A DNA stretch of 64,000 nucleotides, taken from NCBI GenBank assembly GCA_026260175.1, contig JAKCWW010000919.1:22937-86936 (forward strand), written 5' to 3'. The notes under the pieces were generated by a model, which was not told where the DNA came from, did no database searches, and saw nothing but the letters and a program-made list of their open reading frames with translations. The position numbers and the translations under genes are program-made. Shown in pieces: positions 24,280 through 36,695 of this stretch. This DNA comes from Reticulitermes lucifugus. Taxonomy: Eukaryota > Arthropoda > Insecta > Blattodea > Rhinotermitidae. Position 1 is the first letter of the stretch; each line of letters starts with the position of its first letter.

Positions 24280-24500
24280 ATGTCCCTGTAATGGTTAGCC
24301 GTGGCTTGTGGTATGAGAAGTAGGTCGCGTAGTTTACGCTCTTGAGATGGGAGAGACGCCTGGTGAAGATGTGATCTATCGCGCTGCCGCCGAGCGTGGT
24401 AGATTGCACGGGATCGTGGCGGACTTCTAGACCGAGTTCTTCTTTCATGAATTCGATGAACCAGTCATTATTCTTGCCGGGACGAGTACCTGTAAAAACA
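24280..24500 (-). pseudogene. Endonuclease/exonuclease/phosphatase-domain scrap
   Basis: The minus-strand frame encodes NDWFIEFMKEELGLEVRHDP, then STTLGGSAIDHIF (IDHIF near 24365-24382) and YFSYHKP (24303-24323). An S/T-T-x-G-x-x-IDHIF box followed about 25 residues later by a SYH triad is the C-terminal half of an EEP-type nuclease domain. I recall this SYHKP variant next to PIF1-like helicases of Helitron/Helentron elements in arthropods, rather than in the host LINE, whose own domain has a DHN box. The N-terminal half is not present. The upstream sequence runs into the direct repeat and the gap. Confidence 0.55.
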
Positions 24501-24721
24501 GCGCCGAGGTGACCACCTATGTGTACCGAAATGTAAGACGTTAGATGGTGAGAGTGTGAAAATCGTAGGTGATTTNNNNNNNNNNNNNNNNNNNNNNNNN
24601 NNNNNNNNNNNNNNNNNNNNNNNNNNNNNNNNNNNNNNNNAACGTAGGTAACGCGAAAGTCTGACACCGCGAGCGCCGAGGTGACCCACCTACGAGTATG
24701 TGTTCCGAAATGTAAGACGTT
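24501..24721 (+). repeat. Direct repeat flanking the assembly gap
   Basis: A 42-base unit at 24501-24542 and a 49-base unit at 24673-24721 share GCGCCGAGGTGA, CCACCTA, TATGTGT and CCGAAATGTAAGACGTT. The right unit has small insertions. CGTAGGT also occurs on both sides of the gap. The arrangement suggests a tandem array collapsed in assembly. Confidence 0.8.
24576..24640. other. Assembly gap (65 N)
   Basis: Sixty-five consecutive N. The true length may differ. Translations across it are meaningless. Confidence 1.
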
Positions 24722-25245
24722 TCACGTCAAAAGCAGCATTCAACAAGAAGGAGGCTCTTTTCACCAGCAAACTGGACTTAAATTTAAGGAAGAAACTAGT
24801 AAAGTGCTTTATTTGAAACATAGCTTTTTACGGTGCTGAAACGTGGACACTTCGGAAAGTAAATCAGAAGTACCTGGAAAGTTTTGAAATGTGGTGCTGG
24901 AGAAGACTGGAGTAAATCTGTTGGACAGATCGTGTGAGAAATAAAGAAGTATTACATAGAGTCGGGATAGGTGAGGAATATCTTAAATACAGTAAAAAGA
25001 AGAAAGGCTAACTGGATTGGTCATATCTTGCCTAGAAACTGCCTTCTGAAACACGTAATAGAAGGAAAGTTGGAAGAAAGGATAGAAATGACGGGAAGAA
25101 GAGGAAGAAAGCGTAAGCAGCTATTGGATGACCTTAAGGAAAAGAAAATATGCTGGATATTGAAAGTGGAAGCACTAGATCACACCCTGTGGAGAACTCG
25201 ATTTGGAAGAGGCTACGGACCTGTCGTAAAACAGACTACAGAATG

Positions 25246-28049
25246 ATAAATGACAGTGTGCTACTAGGATGCATCGTCTGCATGCTCTTGACACCGGTGT
25301 AAGGCTCTTCCCCAGTAAAGTGCTCAAAAACTACCTTCTTACATGACTTCTTAGCTTCAAATTTTATTTTTGTTACAGGTTTCCAGAACCTGGAATCTCC
25401 GTCATTTACCACCAATTTCTTCAGAATCCATTACCATTATTTGGCCACTTTTTGAATTACTCATCCCGAAGCTCATCTGCAAATAATCTTACGAATTTTC
25501 TGATTGAATCTTTCTTACCAACAACAGTCCAATATATGACATTTAATGCCAAAATTCAAAGATTACTTAAAAGTTATACACTGTCCGTCGCCTGGATGAG
25601 GAATTTACAGTATGATACTTCGTCACTCCTTCCACCATGTCAGCTGCACATCCTGGTCCGGCAGAACAAGCGCCAGTATCCGGAGTTCACTTCGGTTATT
25701 GACGGTATTGAAGATCGGGCAAACAAAATAATTCGAAAGGACGTTTCTGACCACTTTATGTTAACATATGACAAGTGACATGTCTCTTTACTTCGTAACT
25801 TTATTGTGTAAAGTGGTACTGGCAGTAATTTTGAAGTCTTATTTACTGCATCAACAATGTTTTTCGATTTCACTTACATAACTTTGGCAAGTCATAAGAA
25901 AATTAAAAAATTATTTGCGTATGGCTGCATAGTTCATCTCACAACGTAGTCAAAAACATGCTGCGTACCAAGATTATTTTTTTATCTGTCGCACAGTAAC
26001 GAAACCGCTTAGAAACTGTGTGGAGTCAGCTTCTACAGCTAAGGAATATTTTTGCCCACAATGCTCAGGGTTTGAAGGGATTAACCGTGTTAACGAACAC
26101 CTAGTCTTCGTGGGATAAAGCTGCATGCCAGTTACAGTAAACAGCCCTTGTTCTTGTCAAATAAAGCATTTATCTGTGAATGTATTACATACAACAGAGG
26201 TCAGTGCAAACTTCTTTGTCTGATAACGAATGCAGTGTATATATTTCTTGTCAAAGAAAAAATTATTTCGTAAATTAAAAAAAAACGTCGTACCCACTGC
26301 ATCTTTACGCAACAGTAATACCCACAATCCTGACCGTAAAGGTTAGAGTCCCACGTTCTTACGTCCAATGACACCGCTCGCGTGACTGCAGTACCTGTCT
26401 CTAGTTTCTCTAGACTAATCGATCTCACATTGTATTCTAGCATTCTGTACCCCTCAGTCTCAAAGAACTTCTTGACGTGAAGCAGCAGGGTGTGGTCTGT
26501 GAACAAGAGTCAGGCTCTTGTTACATCCTAACCACAATTCTCTTGGCATGCAGTGTGGGTCAGGCCTTTCCCTTCCCTATCACAGACACTGCACTACACT
26601 CTAGCTTTGGGTCCTAGCAAAGGTTATATTTCAAGGTATTCCTGAGAAATTATTTCTATTGTCTTTTTCACCAAAGCATAGCAGCGGCGTTAGTTCTACA
26701 TTCCTCTATCGAAAGATTTTCTTGGGGTTGGTTTCCCCGTATGCCAGGAATGGATTCAGTCTAGGACTATATGAAGAGATGGGAATTCCCCAAGTGGGTT
26801 TTCTTCGCATCATAGCCACCATGTTGCTTTTGTTTTCAAGGTGAGATGAATTTTTCTCGTGTTATAGAAACTGCGCTGATTTGGATTATCAGTTTTCCAT
26901 CATGTAAGAAAGTTAAAAACATTTCACAGTTTTCCTTTCTAGAACGAATAAACATTTATGTAAATTTTTTCAACAATATTAATGGGATGTACAGTTATGT
27001 AGCGTGATGACCGGACAGCCGTACACTATAAATTATATACATACATATATATATATAGATAGTTTGGGTTTTCTCCTTGTAATCAACTTTCCATGTACGT
27101 AACTTCCATATTAACAACCTTCCTGTTCCTTGCTTCCCAAAAGAATTAATTTTAAGTACGGTTCTTTGCTACCATTATTAATTAAGTTAAAAGTATTTAA
27201 TGGGCGGGATATGTAAGGTGTTAAGCGCGTAATATAGAGTTGTATTTGAAGCTCCTGCAGGGAAGATATTTTATGGAAATAGGATCTGAGAATGTCCACT
27301 GTATTCGTGTAGCTCAGGATGGGAAATAGTCCCGGGCTTTTGGGAATAGGATAATGGTCCTTTGGGTTCCATAAGTGGCGCGGAATGTTACACGAGTTGA
27401 GAGACCATCGGCATCTGAAGGAGAACTCAGCTACATGGTAAAAATTACCTACAAGATTCTGCGGGTAGCGTCACGTATAATGATGTTAGCTCCAGAGTTT
27501 GGAGGGATTAAAGGGGCATGAAACTTGTGCACAAGTATAATCAGACGACGTTCCGCTAAGTGGCGTCAGCTCCGCCATACTCTGGCATCTCGTGCTACGC
27601 ACTCAATCTGATGGAAGAGAGCCTGCTTCTTTTTTAATGAAAACAGCAAATATTTCCCGTGCATAATCAGGCACCACCCCATATAAGCGTAAGGCTGTGA
27701 TTACATATAAACGACACCACGAAGACGTATGGAGCAGTGGAGGTAAAATCTTAGTGTCGACAGTAGATACAGAGTGAGCGTTCAGCTTCTTGTCCCGGCC
27801 GCTTTACCTTCGGAGAAATTTGACCCAACTATCAAACGGATCTGGATCAACAGAAAACATTTTTGCAGATTCTTATTTTTTTTCATTCTATGACTACTCT
27901 TCGTCTGAAGAATTTGATGTTAGTGGTGTTGTACAGTCTACGCCAAATCGTTATCACGCATAACTCTATACTCTTAATTACTTCTGAATATATGGTTTGA
28001 ATTTCGTCAACTTATGGAATATCATGTCACCGTAGATAACACCCAGGTT
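25246..28049. other. No gene seen
   Basis: About 2.8 kb with only short frames, the longest 108 codons at 25452-25778 (plus), which is unrecognised. A (TA)n-like run lies near 27035-27056. Confidence 0.5.
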
Positions 28050-28150
28050 ATATACAAGGTCTGACATGTAAGTAATCAGTGTGCTTTCGTAAAAATTGGC
28101 AGCACTGTTAATTTATCACGTGCTCAACCACGTGTGCGTTTAGAGAAGGG
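28050..28150 (+). mobile_element. Possible mariner-like terminal fragment
   Basis: TATACAAGGTCTGACATGTA followed by AGTAATCAGTGTG and GGCAGCAC resembles the TACAAGGTCTG-style ends of some mariner elements. No transposase coding and no matching right end were found. This is a weak call. Confidence 0.25.
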
Positions 28151-29310
28151 ATATATGTTACGTCAGACTCTATGAATAAACATTGGCACAGCATAATAGT
28201 GTAGGTGTTAAGTGAAGAGGTTGGGGATTTACACATTCTTAATTTAAAAGCGCTATGTCAGACGCAGTGCTCTAGAAACGTAAAATTTTTACAAGGATGT
28301 TAATCTGGGATAGAATGGACAGGGCGAAATATTTACCACTACAAACACTTTTCCCGATAATAATTCAACACAGAACTTGATTATCAGAGGAATATGTCAC
28401 AGATTGAGCAGAATAGTCAATATCCTATGAGTTATGGCGGAAAAGAAAACACATTTATACTTGTATTAGGAACAAACAATGTTGACAATGGATAATTATT
28501 CTCAGCTTTGTACATAATCGTGGATAATTACATGTGAAATGGAGCGTAATGGTGTCCAAATGAGCCTCATTTGTAGCAGCTTGAAACAGAGAGGGAGAAG
28601 ATACTGCACTGGACAACACAAACAAATAAACAAACAAGGATCCAATTTCCTGCAATACACCGGTTAGTTACCTGTAATGCAAGAATATTATATACACCAT
28701 GAACACAGTAAACTCCTATGATTTGCCATAGGGAATTGCTGGTATATCCAACTGCTCTAACTTGCATAGAAATGCCAAACTAGTACAATTGTAACCTAGT
28801 TTTACCAATAAACTGTCTATACTGGATTCCGTGAGCCAAACAAAATGACGTTACAGATCAAACTATTATGAAGATAACTATGATAATATTAAAAAGTGAT
28901 AAGAGTAATATTGTTTGAAAGTGCACTGCCACAAGCTCCATTATTTCATGTGATGCGCAACGGATTGGACATACAGACACAAATATGTGGAAGAGAATGT
29001 CCCATATGGTTGAGCCGTAAATATGACAAATTTAGTCAAGTTGTTTTAGGTAACATTTCTCAGGTAAAATTTACTCTTTTTTAAAACTCGCAAAAACCAC
29101 TACACTTATGCAGTTGCAACGCGCTGTAGACTGAATCAAAATACTTCTTATAATTGATACTAGACAGAAGACCCAGCGTAAAGTAAATGATAAATAAGTA
29201 CAGGAAGATGCGAGGTCTATGAATACGTATTCTAATGTATTAGTAATTACCTGTTGTAGTATTCTAACTTGTAATGTCACTTTCGGTTCACTGAATAGAA
29301 AATAATAATG
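28151..29310. other. No gene seen
   Basis: Short frames only; nothing recognised. Confidence 0.5.
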
Positions 29311-29394
29311 TTTCAGCTCAATTCCTTACTTATCTGGGTGCTGACTCGAGAGCCTAATGGCCAATTACAAAGACAACACAAGTACAGGAGACGA
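29311..29394 (+). repeat. Interspersed repeat R2, copy a
   Basis: Shares with 50858-50940 the ordered blocks TTCAGCTC, GTGCTGAC, AGCC-TAA, CCAATTACA-AGACA-CACA and AGGA. The similarity weakens downstream, although both copies are followed by A-rich sequence and later by TAA/TAG-type runs. The family is not identified. Confidence 0.6.
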
Positions 29395-30069
29395 CAAACA
29401 AATCAATTCAAGAAAATAGCAAAGCCCAAGAGAAGACAAAACGTAAGCATTAAAATTCAATTCAATTCAAGATGAAAGCTGAAGGTAAGAGGGAGAAAAG
29501 CGACTACGAATAATTATAATGATACACCAGAACACATTATATGGATTTCAGTAATAATAATAATATACATTTAAATTAATTTATAGGCTAATAATTAATA
29601 AGAAACCAGAACTAATACACAAAATATATAGCGTACATATAAACGAAAGAAAAGACCGGAACACAAAAGGAAAAATTGTAAATACAGTTAACTAACAAGT
29701 CTGGTTAATGAGACACTGTTTAATGAATATAATTTCACACTTGATAAGAAAAACAACCACAGGAGTTTTGCTAAATTTATCACAAATGTACAATAATTAA
29801 ATTAAAATCTTATTTATGCATTTGCCATTTTAAAATAGTAATGGTCAGTAATAATAACAAGAACAATAATATAATTAAGTTAGTCGCCGCATATCTGTCC
29901 TGGTGCTTCTTATTTAGAAATAACACCCGTCTCCAAAGTTTCAAGCGCCATGTTCTACTTTTGTTGCAGCTAATACCAGTGACTGAAATAATCTGATCAA
30001 ACACTAACATGACCAAGGCACAAAACCTGTGTGTACACAATTTCAGTGTGTTATTTTTGTATTAAGCTA
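29395..30069. other. No gene seen
   Basis: Very AT-rich, with ATTCAATTCAATTCAAG near 29455 and TAATAATAATAAT near 29556. Confidence 0.5.
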
Positions 30070-30312
30070 TCTTATTACAGTCCTGTACATGCCCTTAGGG
30101 CTCTAGGAGGTTGAGGCTCCCAGAAGTTCTAGACAATCGGCACATCAGCCCTACGCATCGGCCGCCTTTACCTCCCAGGAGATACTCCTGGTATTCATTT
30201 CTGTTAAGAGGCCAGGGCCATAGTGCGGCCGGAATGACCCCATCGGGAATCGAACCCGCGATCTTCCGACTTGTAGCGCAGTGCCTCAATCAACTGCGCC
30301 ACCAGGTAACCC
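30070..30312 (-). mobile_element. tRNA-derived SINE-2-like, minus strand
   Basis: On the minus strand the head reads GGTGGCGCAGTTGATTGAGG (A box at 30290-30304), then GCGGGTTCGATTCCC (B box at 30245-30259). The body (GGCCCTGGCCTC, GAATACCAGGAGTATCTCC, GGAGGTAAAGGCGGCC, GATGTGCCGATTGTCTAG, GCCTCAACCTCC, CCCTAAGGGC) matches the plus-strand copy at 36696-37007. The 3' TTTACC tail is missing, so it is 3' truncated. Both promoter boxes are intact. Confidence 0.85.
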
Positions 30313-33080
30313 CATATTCTTTGTAGTATAAAATTCTTCATATTGTAGTGATTATTTTAAATGCACTATAACTCGTTTCTTCAGTTACAAACTCGCGCAT
30401 AGAGACGCGCAGCCGCGACAGGAGAGAGGAAGGCTTTGAGATATGCGAGACAAGAGTTAGTGGAGAGAGTTCCACGGTTTATTAACATCTGCAGTCAGTG
30501 TCACTTAGAACTGAAACGAACTGGTGCGGCTTATGTTATCACTGATCGATACTCATTCCTTGTGTTGCACGAGAATACTTGATTATACATCTGAGTGGCT
30601 TGTCAGTGACGGCAGAGGGAAACCATATTCAGTCTAGAGCTGAAGCCTAAGTCACAGGAGCATTACCTTGCTCCCCATGCACGGAGGGCAAAATAAATAT
30701 TCGCGTGGCCTTAGCCTTGCACAGGTACTCAAGAAAATTTCTAAACAAAAATCGTAATACATTATACGGCAATGGTTTTCGTGTATAAATCATCTAAAAA
30801 TTTAAGTCCTAAGCTTAACATTCCCCGAAAAACGTCTTCATCACCTCCGTTGTAGGAACCTCAAAACTCACATTTGTAGCCACACCTAAATAAAAATCTA
30901 TCTTCACAAAAGCCTACTTCAGTGTAGGGTTTAGAGAGAGGTGCGTAAATTCCGGGCTCAGATCCCTCGGGCAACTAAATTTTGTACGGTGGCGCCTGGG
31001 ATTTGTGAGTACTAAGTACGGAACTTGCTTCATTTTACCTTTATGATATGTCTCCTAGACTTTTGAAAAATAAGGGCACCCCTGGTTGTAGACATACTGA
31101 CAGAACTTCTGTACCTCCCATAGCAGTGTAATCAGTGACATGGGTTTATATATTAGACATTCTACAACTACAAAAGTGTGTGCATAATTTTAAGTAGCTT
31201 TTGTAGTATAAAATTATGAATAATTTTGCCATTATTATTATTATTATTAATATTGTCGTCGTCGTTATCATCATCATCATTATCATCCGTTCATTCTCAT
31301 TAGAGATTTGACGGAATTGTTGCCACTGTACGTTGTATTGGGGCAAGCGGTAATGATCAACCACAGAGTGTTCGATTCCCTCAACGATTTTCTACAAAAT
31401 TCACAAAAAGTTTGCAACCACAGAGACATCTATTATTGCAGAGTGCTTGAAGTGAATTACTTTTTCTCAGGGTCGACCACAGACATGACAAAAGCGAGCC
31501 CTATGGTTGGATGAAGACAACAAAGGGTTTAGAATAGTTGGGTAATGGCCTCCGGGAAGAACGGAAGGAAGAAGAGTTCCATACCCTTTATACGTCAAAA
31601 AGAAGGTGAATAACTTACATCTCTTTGAGAAAGGCATCGAGACAGTAGGCAGGCAGGACGCTGTACATATTGACCGGCCCACTATTATACTCCATGTTTT
31701 ATTTCTTTCAAACTTCCTTCTCTCTTTCGCTCCACTCCAATTTATTGCTTCTACATATTTCCAAAACTCATCTTCTCTAGCTTCCAAATTCTAGTATAGC
31801 CTTTGTAAAGGAAGAAAGAAATAGGAGACAAAGAATGTGATTCTGGTTTACAAAGATCGTTTCAGCGACTGAAGTTAGTTCTTCCTTCCATAAAGTACTT
31901 TAACTCTCTGAAGACTGATTGAAGAACAAAAAAATACGGGAAGGGTGCTGTAGTCAGAGATGCTACGTTCACTACAGGGACGAACAGAAAACTTAACTGT
32001 TATGAAGGTTCCCTGAATGTGCCCGCTCGTCCTTCTAGTAAACGTAGACTGGAGGCAAGGTAGGGCGTTGGAAGTGAAGCAGGTCACGTGGCTGAAAGTG
32101 AATTGCAGGAATGCAAAGCAGAGGAAAGGAGGTGAGCATTACGGCTGACTTTTAAATATTGTGTTCACAGGGCTGCATTGTGAGAAAATGTTATAACATT
32201 AAGACGGCTGGGTTTCGGGCGAAAATTTTGAAGTTAATGTTGGGAGAATTTCAAGAGATGCAAGCATGGCAGAATGGAATTCTGGTACAAATTTAGCATT
32301 TGCTCTAGGACCGACGAAAACTACGGAGAACCTGGAACAAGTTGGCTGGTCGTAGGATATTCTGGATGCGTACTACTGACTTCTATCCAGTAGTCCGGCA
32401 TTCAAATAAGAGAAATCTAGCGGTAGTCTTTATGAAGACTGGCAACCATCTAAGCTATAGTATACAAAAATCCCGTTCCCAGCTCACAGAGAACACAGTC
32501 CGTGTCCACGAAAGGGGCGGTTAAGGCTCATGTTTGTTGTGTTTGTGTTGTTGTTCTTATGGTATCCGTATTTTCTAACGTATTACTTAATCCTTGACAC
32601 ACATTTCTCTGTGTTTGAAGTCTTTGTATACCCGCGTCTCCATTTCAGTCATTTCATATGATTTCACTTCCTCGACTGCGTCTCTGTTCTCTGCTTCTGT
32701 GTATATCGTGTTTCTGAAAGAGGTCTGTCAAGAAGGCTGTTCTCGAAGCTTGGAAATGGGTCTCATCAAAGTGTCGGGAAATACATTTCAGGACGCCCCG
32801 AAAAGTATAAAAACAATTGTGACGGATCTGTGGAGAATTAATGTTTTAAGGAATATGCTTTCAATTAATAATGTTAAAATGTTACTTCTTGGCCTTTGAA
32901 TCCCTCTTCAGCCTTCTTTATTGTCGGGATTTAATAAGCCGAATAATGTAAAACAGAACTAAAAGTCGCCTAAAGTTTCAGTCTCCCAATTCCAATTTGT
33001 ACGAAATAACTTTTTATTTAGTACAGTAATAAATATGTAACAATCAAGCAAAACATTAACTAATTTTCTTGAGTTATTTG
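30313..33080. other. No supported gene; simple repeats
   Basis: A triplet-rich run at 31221-31287 (ATT, GTC and ATC units). The minus frame at 31467-31787 (106 codons) is not recognised. Around 30390-30480 the sequence is richer in CpG and purines, with no clear promoter signal. Confidence 0.45.
31221..31287. repeat. Compound trinucleotide repeat
   Basis: (ATT)n followed by (GTC)n and (ATC)n-type units. Confidence 0.85.
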
Positions 33081-33117
33081 AGTCCGACAGATTTCAGCCC
33101 TAGGACCATCCTCAAGG
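33081..33117 (-). repeat. Hammerhead-like motif (copy E), decayed
   Basis: Minus strand: CCC, TTGAGGA, T, GGTC-CTAG-GGCT, GAAA, TCTGTC, GGACTC. The core CTGAGGA has its first bases altered. The hairpin pairs with two G-U wobbles. The putative cleavage triplet is GTC. Confidence 0.3.
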
Positions 33118-33289
33118 GAGAAACATAACACATCAGCCTACTATTCAAATGTGTATGGTAAAACTGTATCAAATAATTTATTTCATAATTATAAGTAGGC
33201 ACCGAAAACCCAAGTGTTACTGTACGTACAATCGGGTTTAAAATTAAAAATTCTACAGAGTGTACTCATGTAATTTTGTGATTCTCAGA

Positions 33290-33600
33290 ACAAACAGCGA
33301 TTATTTCCCTATGAAAGCCTGGTTTTTATAACCGAGATGAAATGTGTTTACTGCGCGGTACGAACTGAATCCTTCAATATAATTCAGGTGAAACTTGGAA
33401 AATGTGCCAACGGGAGAGATTTTCTCCAAGTTCTTCGGTTTACCCCTCTCAGTATTATCCCACAATATTCCGTACTCATCTTCATCCACATGTTACTCTT
33501 ACCAGTAGGACAAACGGGTGAAGCATGGAACCTCCCAAAATTCAATGCTCTGTCAGACATCACGGAGAATTTGAAAGACAAGTAATTCCACTTAGTCTTC
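33290..33600 (+). repeat. Cockroach-type interspersed repeat with pseudo-coding frame
   Basis: The plus frame from 33337 reads KCVYCAVRTESFNIIQV, then continues to PVGQTGEAWNLPKF and SDITENLKDK. I recall very similar phrases recurring in many hypothetical proteins predicted from cockroach genomes, which marks it as a dispersed repeat and not a gene. Function and class are unknown to me. The similarity is from memory only. Confidence 0.45.
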
Positions 33601-36600
33601 AAGTGATAAGTATTATTAGTTACATTGTTTAAAACATGTTCTGCCCAATATTCCTCTCTACAAACACTATATGTTATTCGAGTATATTAATCACCATTTT
33701 GTATCATGGGTTTCTGACATTTGTGAAAGTTGCCCTTCAGAATACTTATCTAAATCTTTCTTTATTTATTCTTCTGTTTAACATTTATTCTTCTGCGCAT
33801 TACTCCGGATCCTTTCCCACGATCTTTGGTTGCTCTACAACTTTCACCTGTGTAGTGGTTTATTACGTTCATCGCCAATACAATGTCTTCTGCATTCATC
33901 AGAAATATTGTTCCACTTATTGTTATGTGGTCTGCTTATCATAATTAAATTATGTTGCTACTTACGGCCTTACGTCTATATGTTTATTATTTACCCAACT
34001 GCTTTATGTTCCTCGGTCATTATGTCTGTCTTGTTGTTTAGTTTTAATTCAATTACAATCTGTCATATTGCATGGTTATGTTTCATGTTTCATAGTTCAT
34101 TAAGTCATAGTTACCTGCGCCGAAGAATTTCCTTTTGATACCGCCAGTAAATCTAGTCTACATATTTCACCCAGTTCTGTTAGTTACCGAATTCCTCTTG
34201 TTTCCCGTTGTGGCGGACTTGCAGACTTCTCTTCATGATTATGACTCGAACCTTAGTGACCATGTCCCAATGTTTCATAGTCGTGTACCAACTATGAGTG
34301 CTTATATTCATAACCAGCAGCTTCTATGTTCAGGTCTCCACTATCCTTCCATAAACTCCTCCATCATTCCACAGTTATGATAATAATTGACAATATGATT
34401 TGCATGACCATAATAATAATAATTATTATTATTATAACTCTGTTGTATCTGGTCTTCAGCGATCTCCTGCTTTTTTTACGCCCACGCACATTCCTACATC
34501 AGGAAAATTTAAAATTTAATTACTAAACTGCCCCATTTTTATATTTAGACTTTTTTTTACTCGGCTTTTAATATTTTCCGGAGGGAGTTATTGATTTTGT
34601 GAGGTATCAGGTCTACTTACAAATGCTTGCTATTTTTCTGATATGGAGACCATTACATGTAAAGGTTATTCCTGTATTTTTATTTTGTTTCTTTCGTTGT
34701 TATTCCTGTTATTATAGTCTTTGTTCTGTGTAACATTTTTGTTGTTTTATTTTGCTATTCAACTCCTGGCGTTGTTCCTTTGTGAACCTATTTTTCTGAT
34801 CACTATTTATTGTGGCCTGACATTCTATTATTATTTTCTCTTGTGTTCATCGTACAACTGTAGGTGGATTATTTCATGCAACGTGTAACTACAGGCTGCC
34901 ATTTTTTTCAAGTTTGAGTCATTCTTTCTTGTGATGTAAATGGCCGTGGATTTCCTAAAACGTCTATGTTTAATCTGAATGTCGAAACCTATCAAACCCT
35001 TCTTCTACCTCTCGTGATGCTGCTGGACCGAAAAACATAAAATTATAAATATTACTCGGTGGCCATACACGGCAACATATCTGGCATAGAGTGGAAGTTG
35101 ATTTATTGGTATTTACATTGCGCACAAATAGGCCATACCACGACAGTAAACAATATAAACAGTGCGTTATGCCACCTTCTTTCGTTTTTATAACCTTAAG
35201 TAGAGGATAAGCTAGAAATTTACTGCCTGTTTCTTACAATCCACCAACTTGCTTGTGTCAGTAAAGAGATTAAAATACCATGGTATTTAGACTGTGGTCT
35301 CCTGGGATTTGACACTGTGTAGACTTTTAGGTGAATACCGACGTTTTGGAAGAACCTGCTACCATTGTTGGAGGATTATGTCGAAGTTTGACACTAAAGT
35401 GACTAAAGTAAGGGTCCGGTTCGACTAAAGATGGACTTCATCTGAATTGACAGTAAACAGTGACATGTCTAAAAGTTGTCAAAACTCGGAAGGCTCAATC
35501 TGAAAAATCATCGCTGCGAAAACCTGAAAACGTACATGTCCTGTCATTGTTTGTACCGTGCCTGAAGCAAGCTTAGAATGTATAACAACAGTCTGCATAC
35601 CTGCAGTCGCAGACCTTACACACATGTAAGACAACAATACATAACCAAAGCCATTGTTTCATAGGTACATATTAAGAAACACCCAGACTAAGAAAGGGTT
35701 CTACTGTGAATACAAACTATGTTTCATACATGTTTATGGAGAATGCATGTGTGTTTGAGTATAAGGTGGAATTACTGTCTTAAGTATGGAAATAAAATGT
35801 CACTGGAATTTTACCCTTGCTTAGAGAGCGCAATTTTCAGGCGAAATCTGTACATAGGCCTACCTTCTAAACATTATGTATCTTCAAAGGTGTTCTTTTT
35901 CTGAATATGAAATGAAGATACACTCAGGAAAAGGATTTTGTATACAGCAACGAATGGAACATTTTCCATCGCATTTTAATGAGCACGACGGGTCCTTCAC
36001 TTCCTCAGACCCAACTCTGTATGTATTGACCTCTCAGCCTGGACCACAGAAAATTCCACTCAGCCCTCTTTAGTTTGAATGTATTTTCGTCAACCGCAGC
36101 ACTTCAAAAGAGTCGTCATTACTAATACAATAACTCCACTGCCACAAATCCGCAAATTAATTTAAAATCTACTTGCTTTATACAAAAAATAAGGGATTAA
36201 TTTTTTTAATAGCCTGAGTCTTAAGTCACAAAATAACAACAAATCCACTTGCCTCGGGAAGAATACTTGTTGGGTGTTTCATATGACGTTAAAAAGAAAG
36301 AAAATTAATTCATAATCAAGAATGTTTGTGGTAGAAATATACAGCAAACTTAACGTGATCATGCTCGTACATCTTGGCATTTTGCAATAAAAAAGGTAAA
36401 CAAACATTCAATGAAATTTCGTCATATGTTCAATATGTTATTGATGTTTAAAGCGATAAATAATTTCCTCTCTGTAATCCGTAAGAAAACGGTTCTTTAC
36501 TCAAGGTCATTTATGCATATGAAATTGCTCAATAAGTTGTATTATTTTAAAACAATAAGAAAAATATTTTGAAAAACGAATTTCTCTACTAACTTCTTGA

Positions 36601-36695
36601 TTTCCATAAACGTTATCAGGTATTTTAAGGTTCAATCATTTACTAAGTTCTAAAATGGTCTTCTAGATTTCCCTGTCCTCCTTACACTTCCTCGC
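33601..36695. other. No gene seen; pyrimidine-rich first half
   Basis: 33640-34900 is rich in T and C on the plus strand, giving spurious hydrophobic frames of about 100 codons. An (ATA/ATT)n run sits at 34408-34436. Nothing recognised. Confidence 0.5.

Larger units (their letters stand above)
24040..24729. mobile_element. Insertion inside the LINE remnant
   Basis: LINE coding stops after GCCATGAAAA (about 24040) and resumes at AAAAGCAGCATTCAACAAG (about 24728). The roughly 690 bp between them are unrelated: a 3' piece of unknown origin, a GAAA microsatellite, an antisense endonuclease-domain scrap, a direct repeat and the gap. The AAAA at both edges might be a short target duplication, but it is too simple to be sure. 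Confidence 0.6.
23122..25245 (+). pseudogene. Decayed LINE (non-LTR retrotransposon) ORF2 remnant
   Basis: Three coding blocks in order. First, the end of an exonuclease-endonuclease-phosphatase domain (23130-23370: WFKKPKRRLYTW, then FDHNLL at 23333-23350 where SDH is expected). Second, a linker plus the YADD active-site box of a reverse transcriptase at 23774-23785 and downstream thumb sequence. Third, the C-terminal tail (AETWTLR at 24834, NWIGHIL at 25010-25030, ending RQTTE-like at about 25243). Stops lie at 23240, 24814 and 24913, and a frameshift falls between 24916 and 24975. Most of the reverse transcriptase is missing near 23726-23740, where linker sequence joins directly to the region just before YADD. 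A foreign insertion splits the thumb/tail part at about 24040-24729. The 5' end of the element is absent. It cannot be active. Confidence 0.85.
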
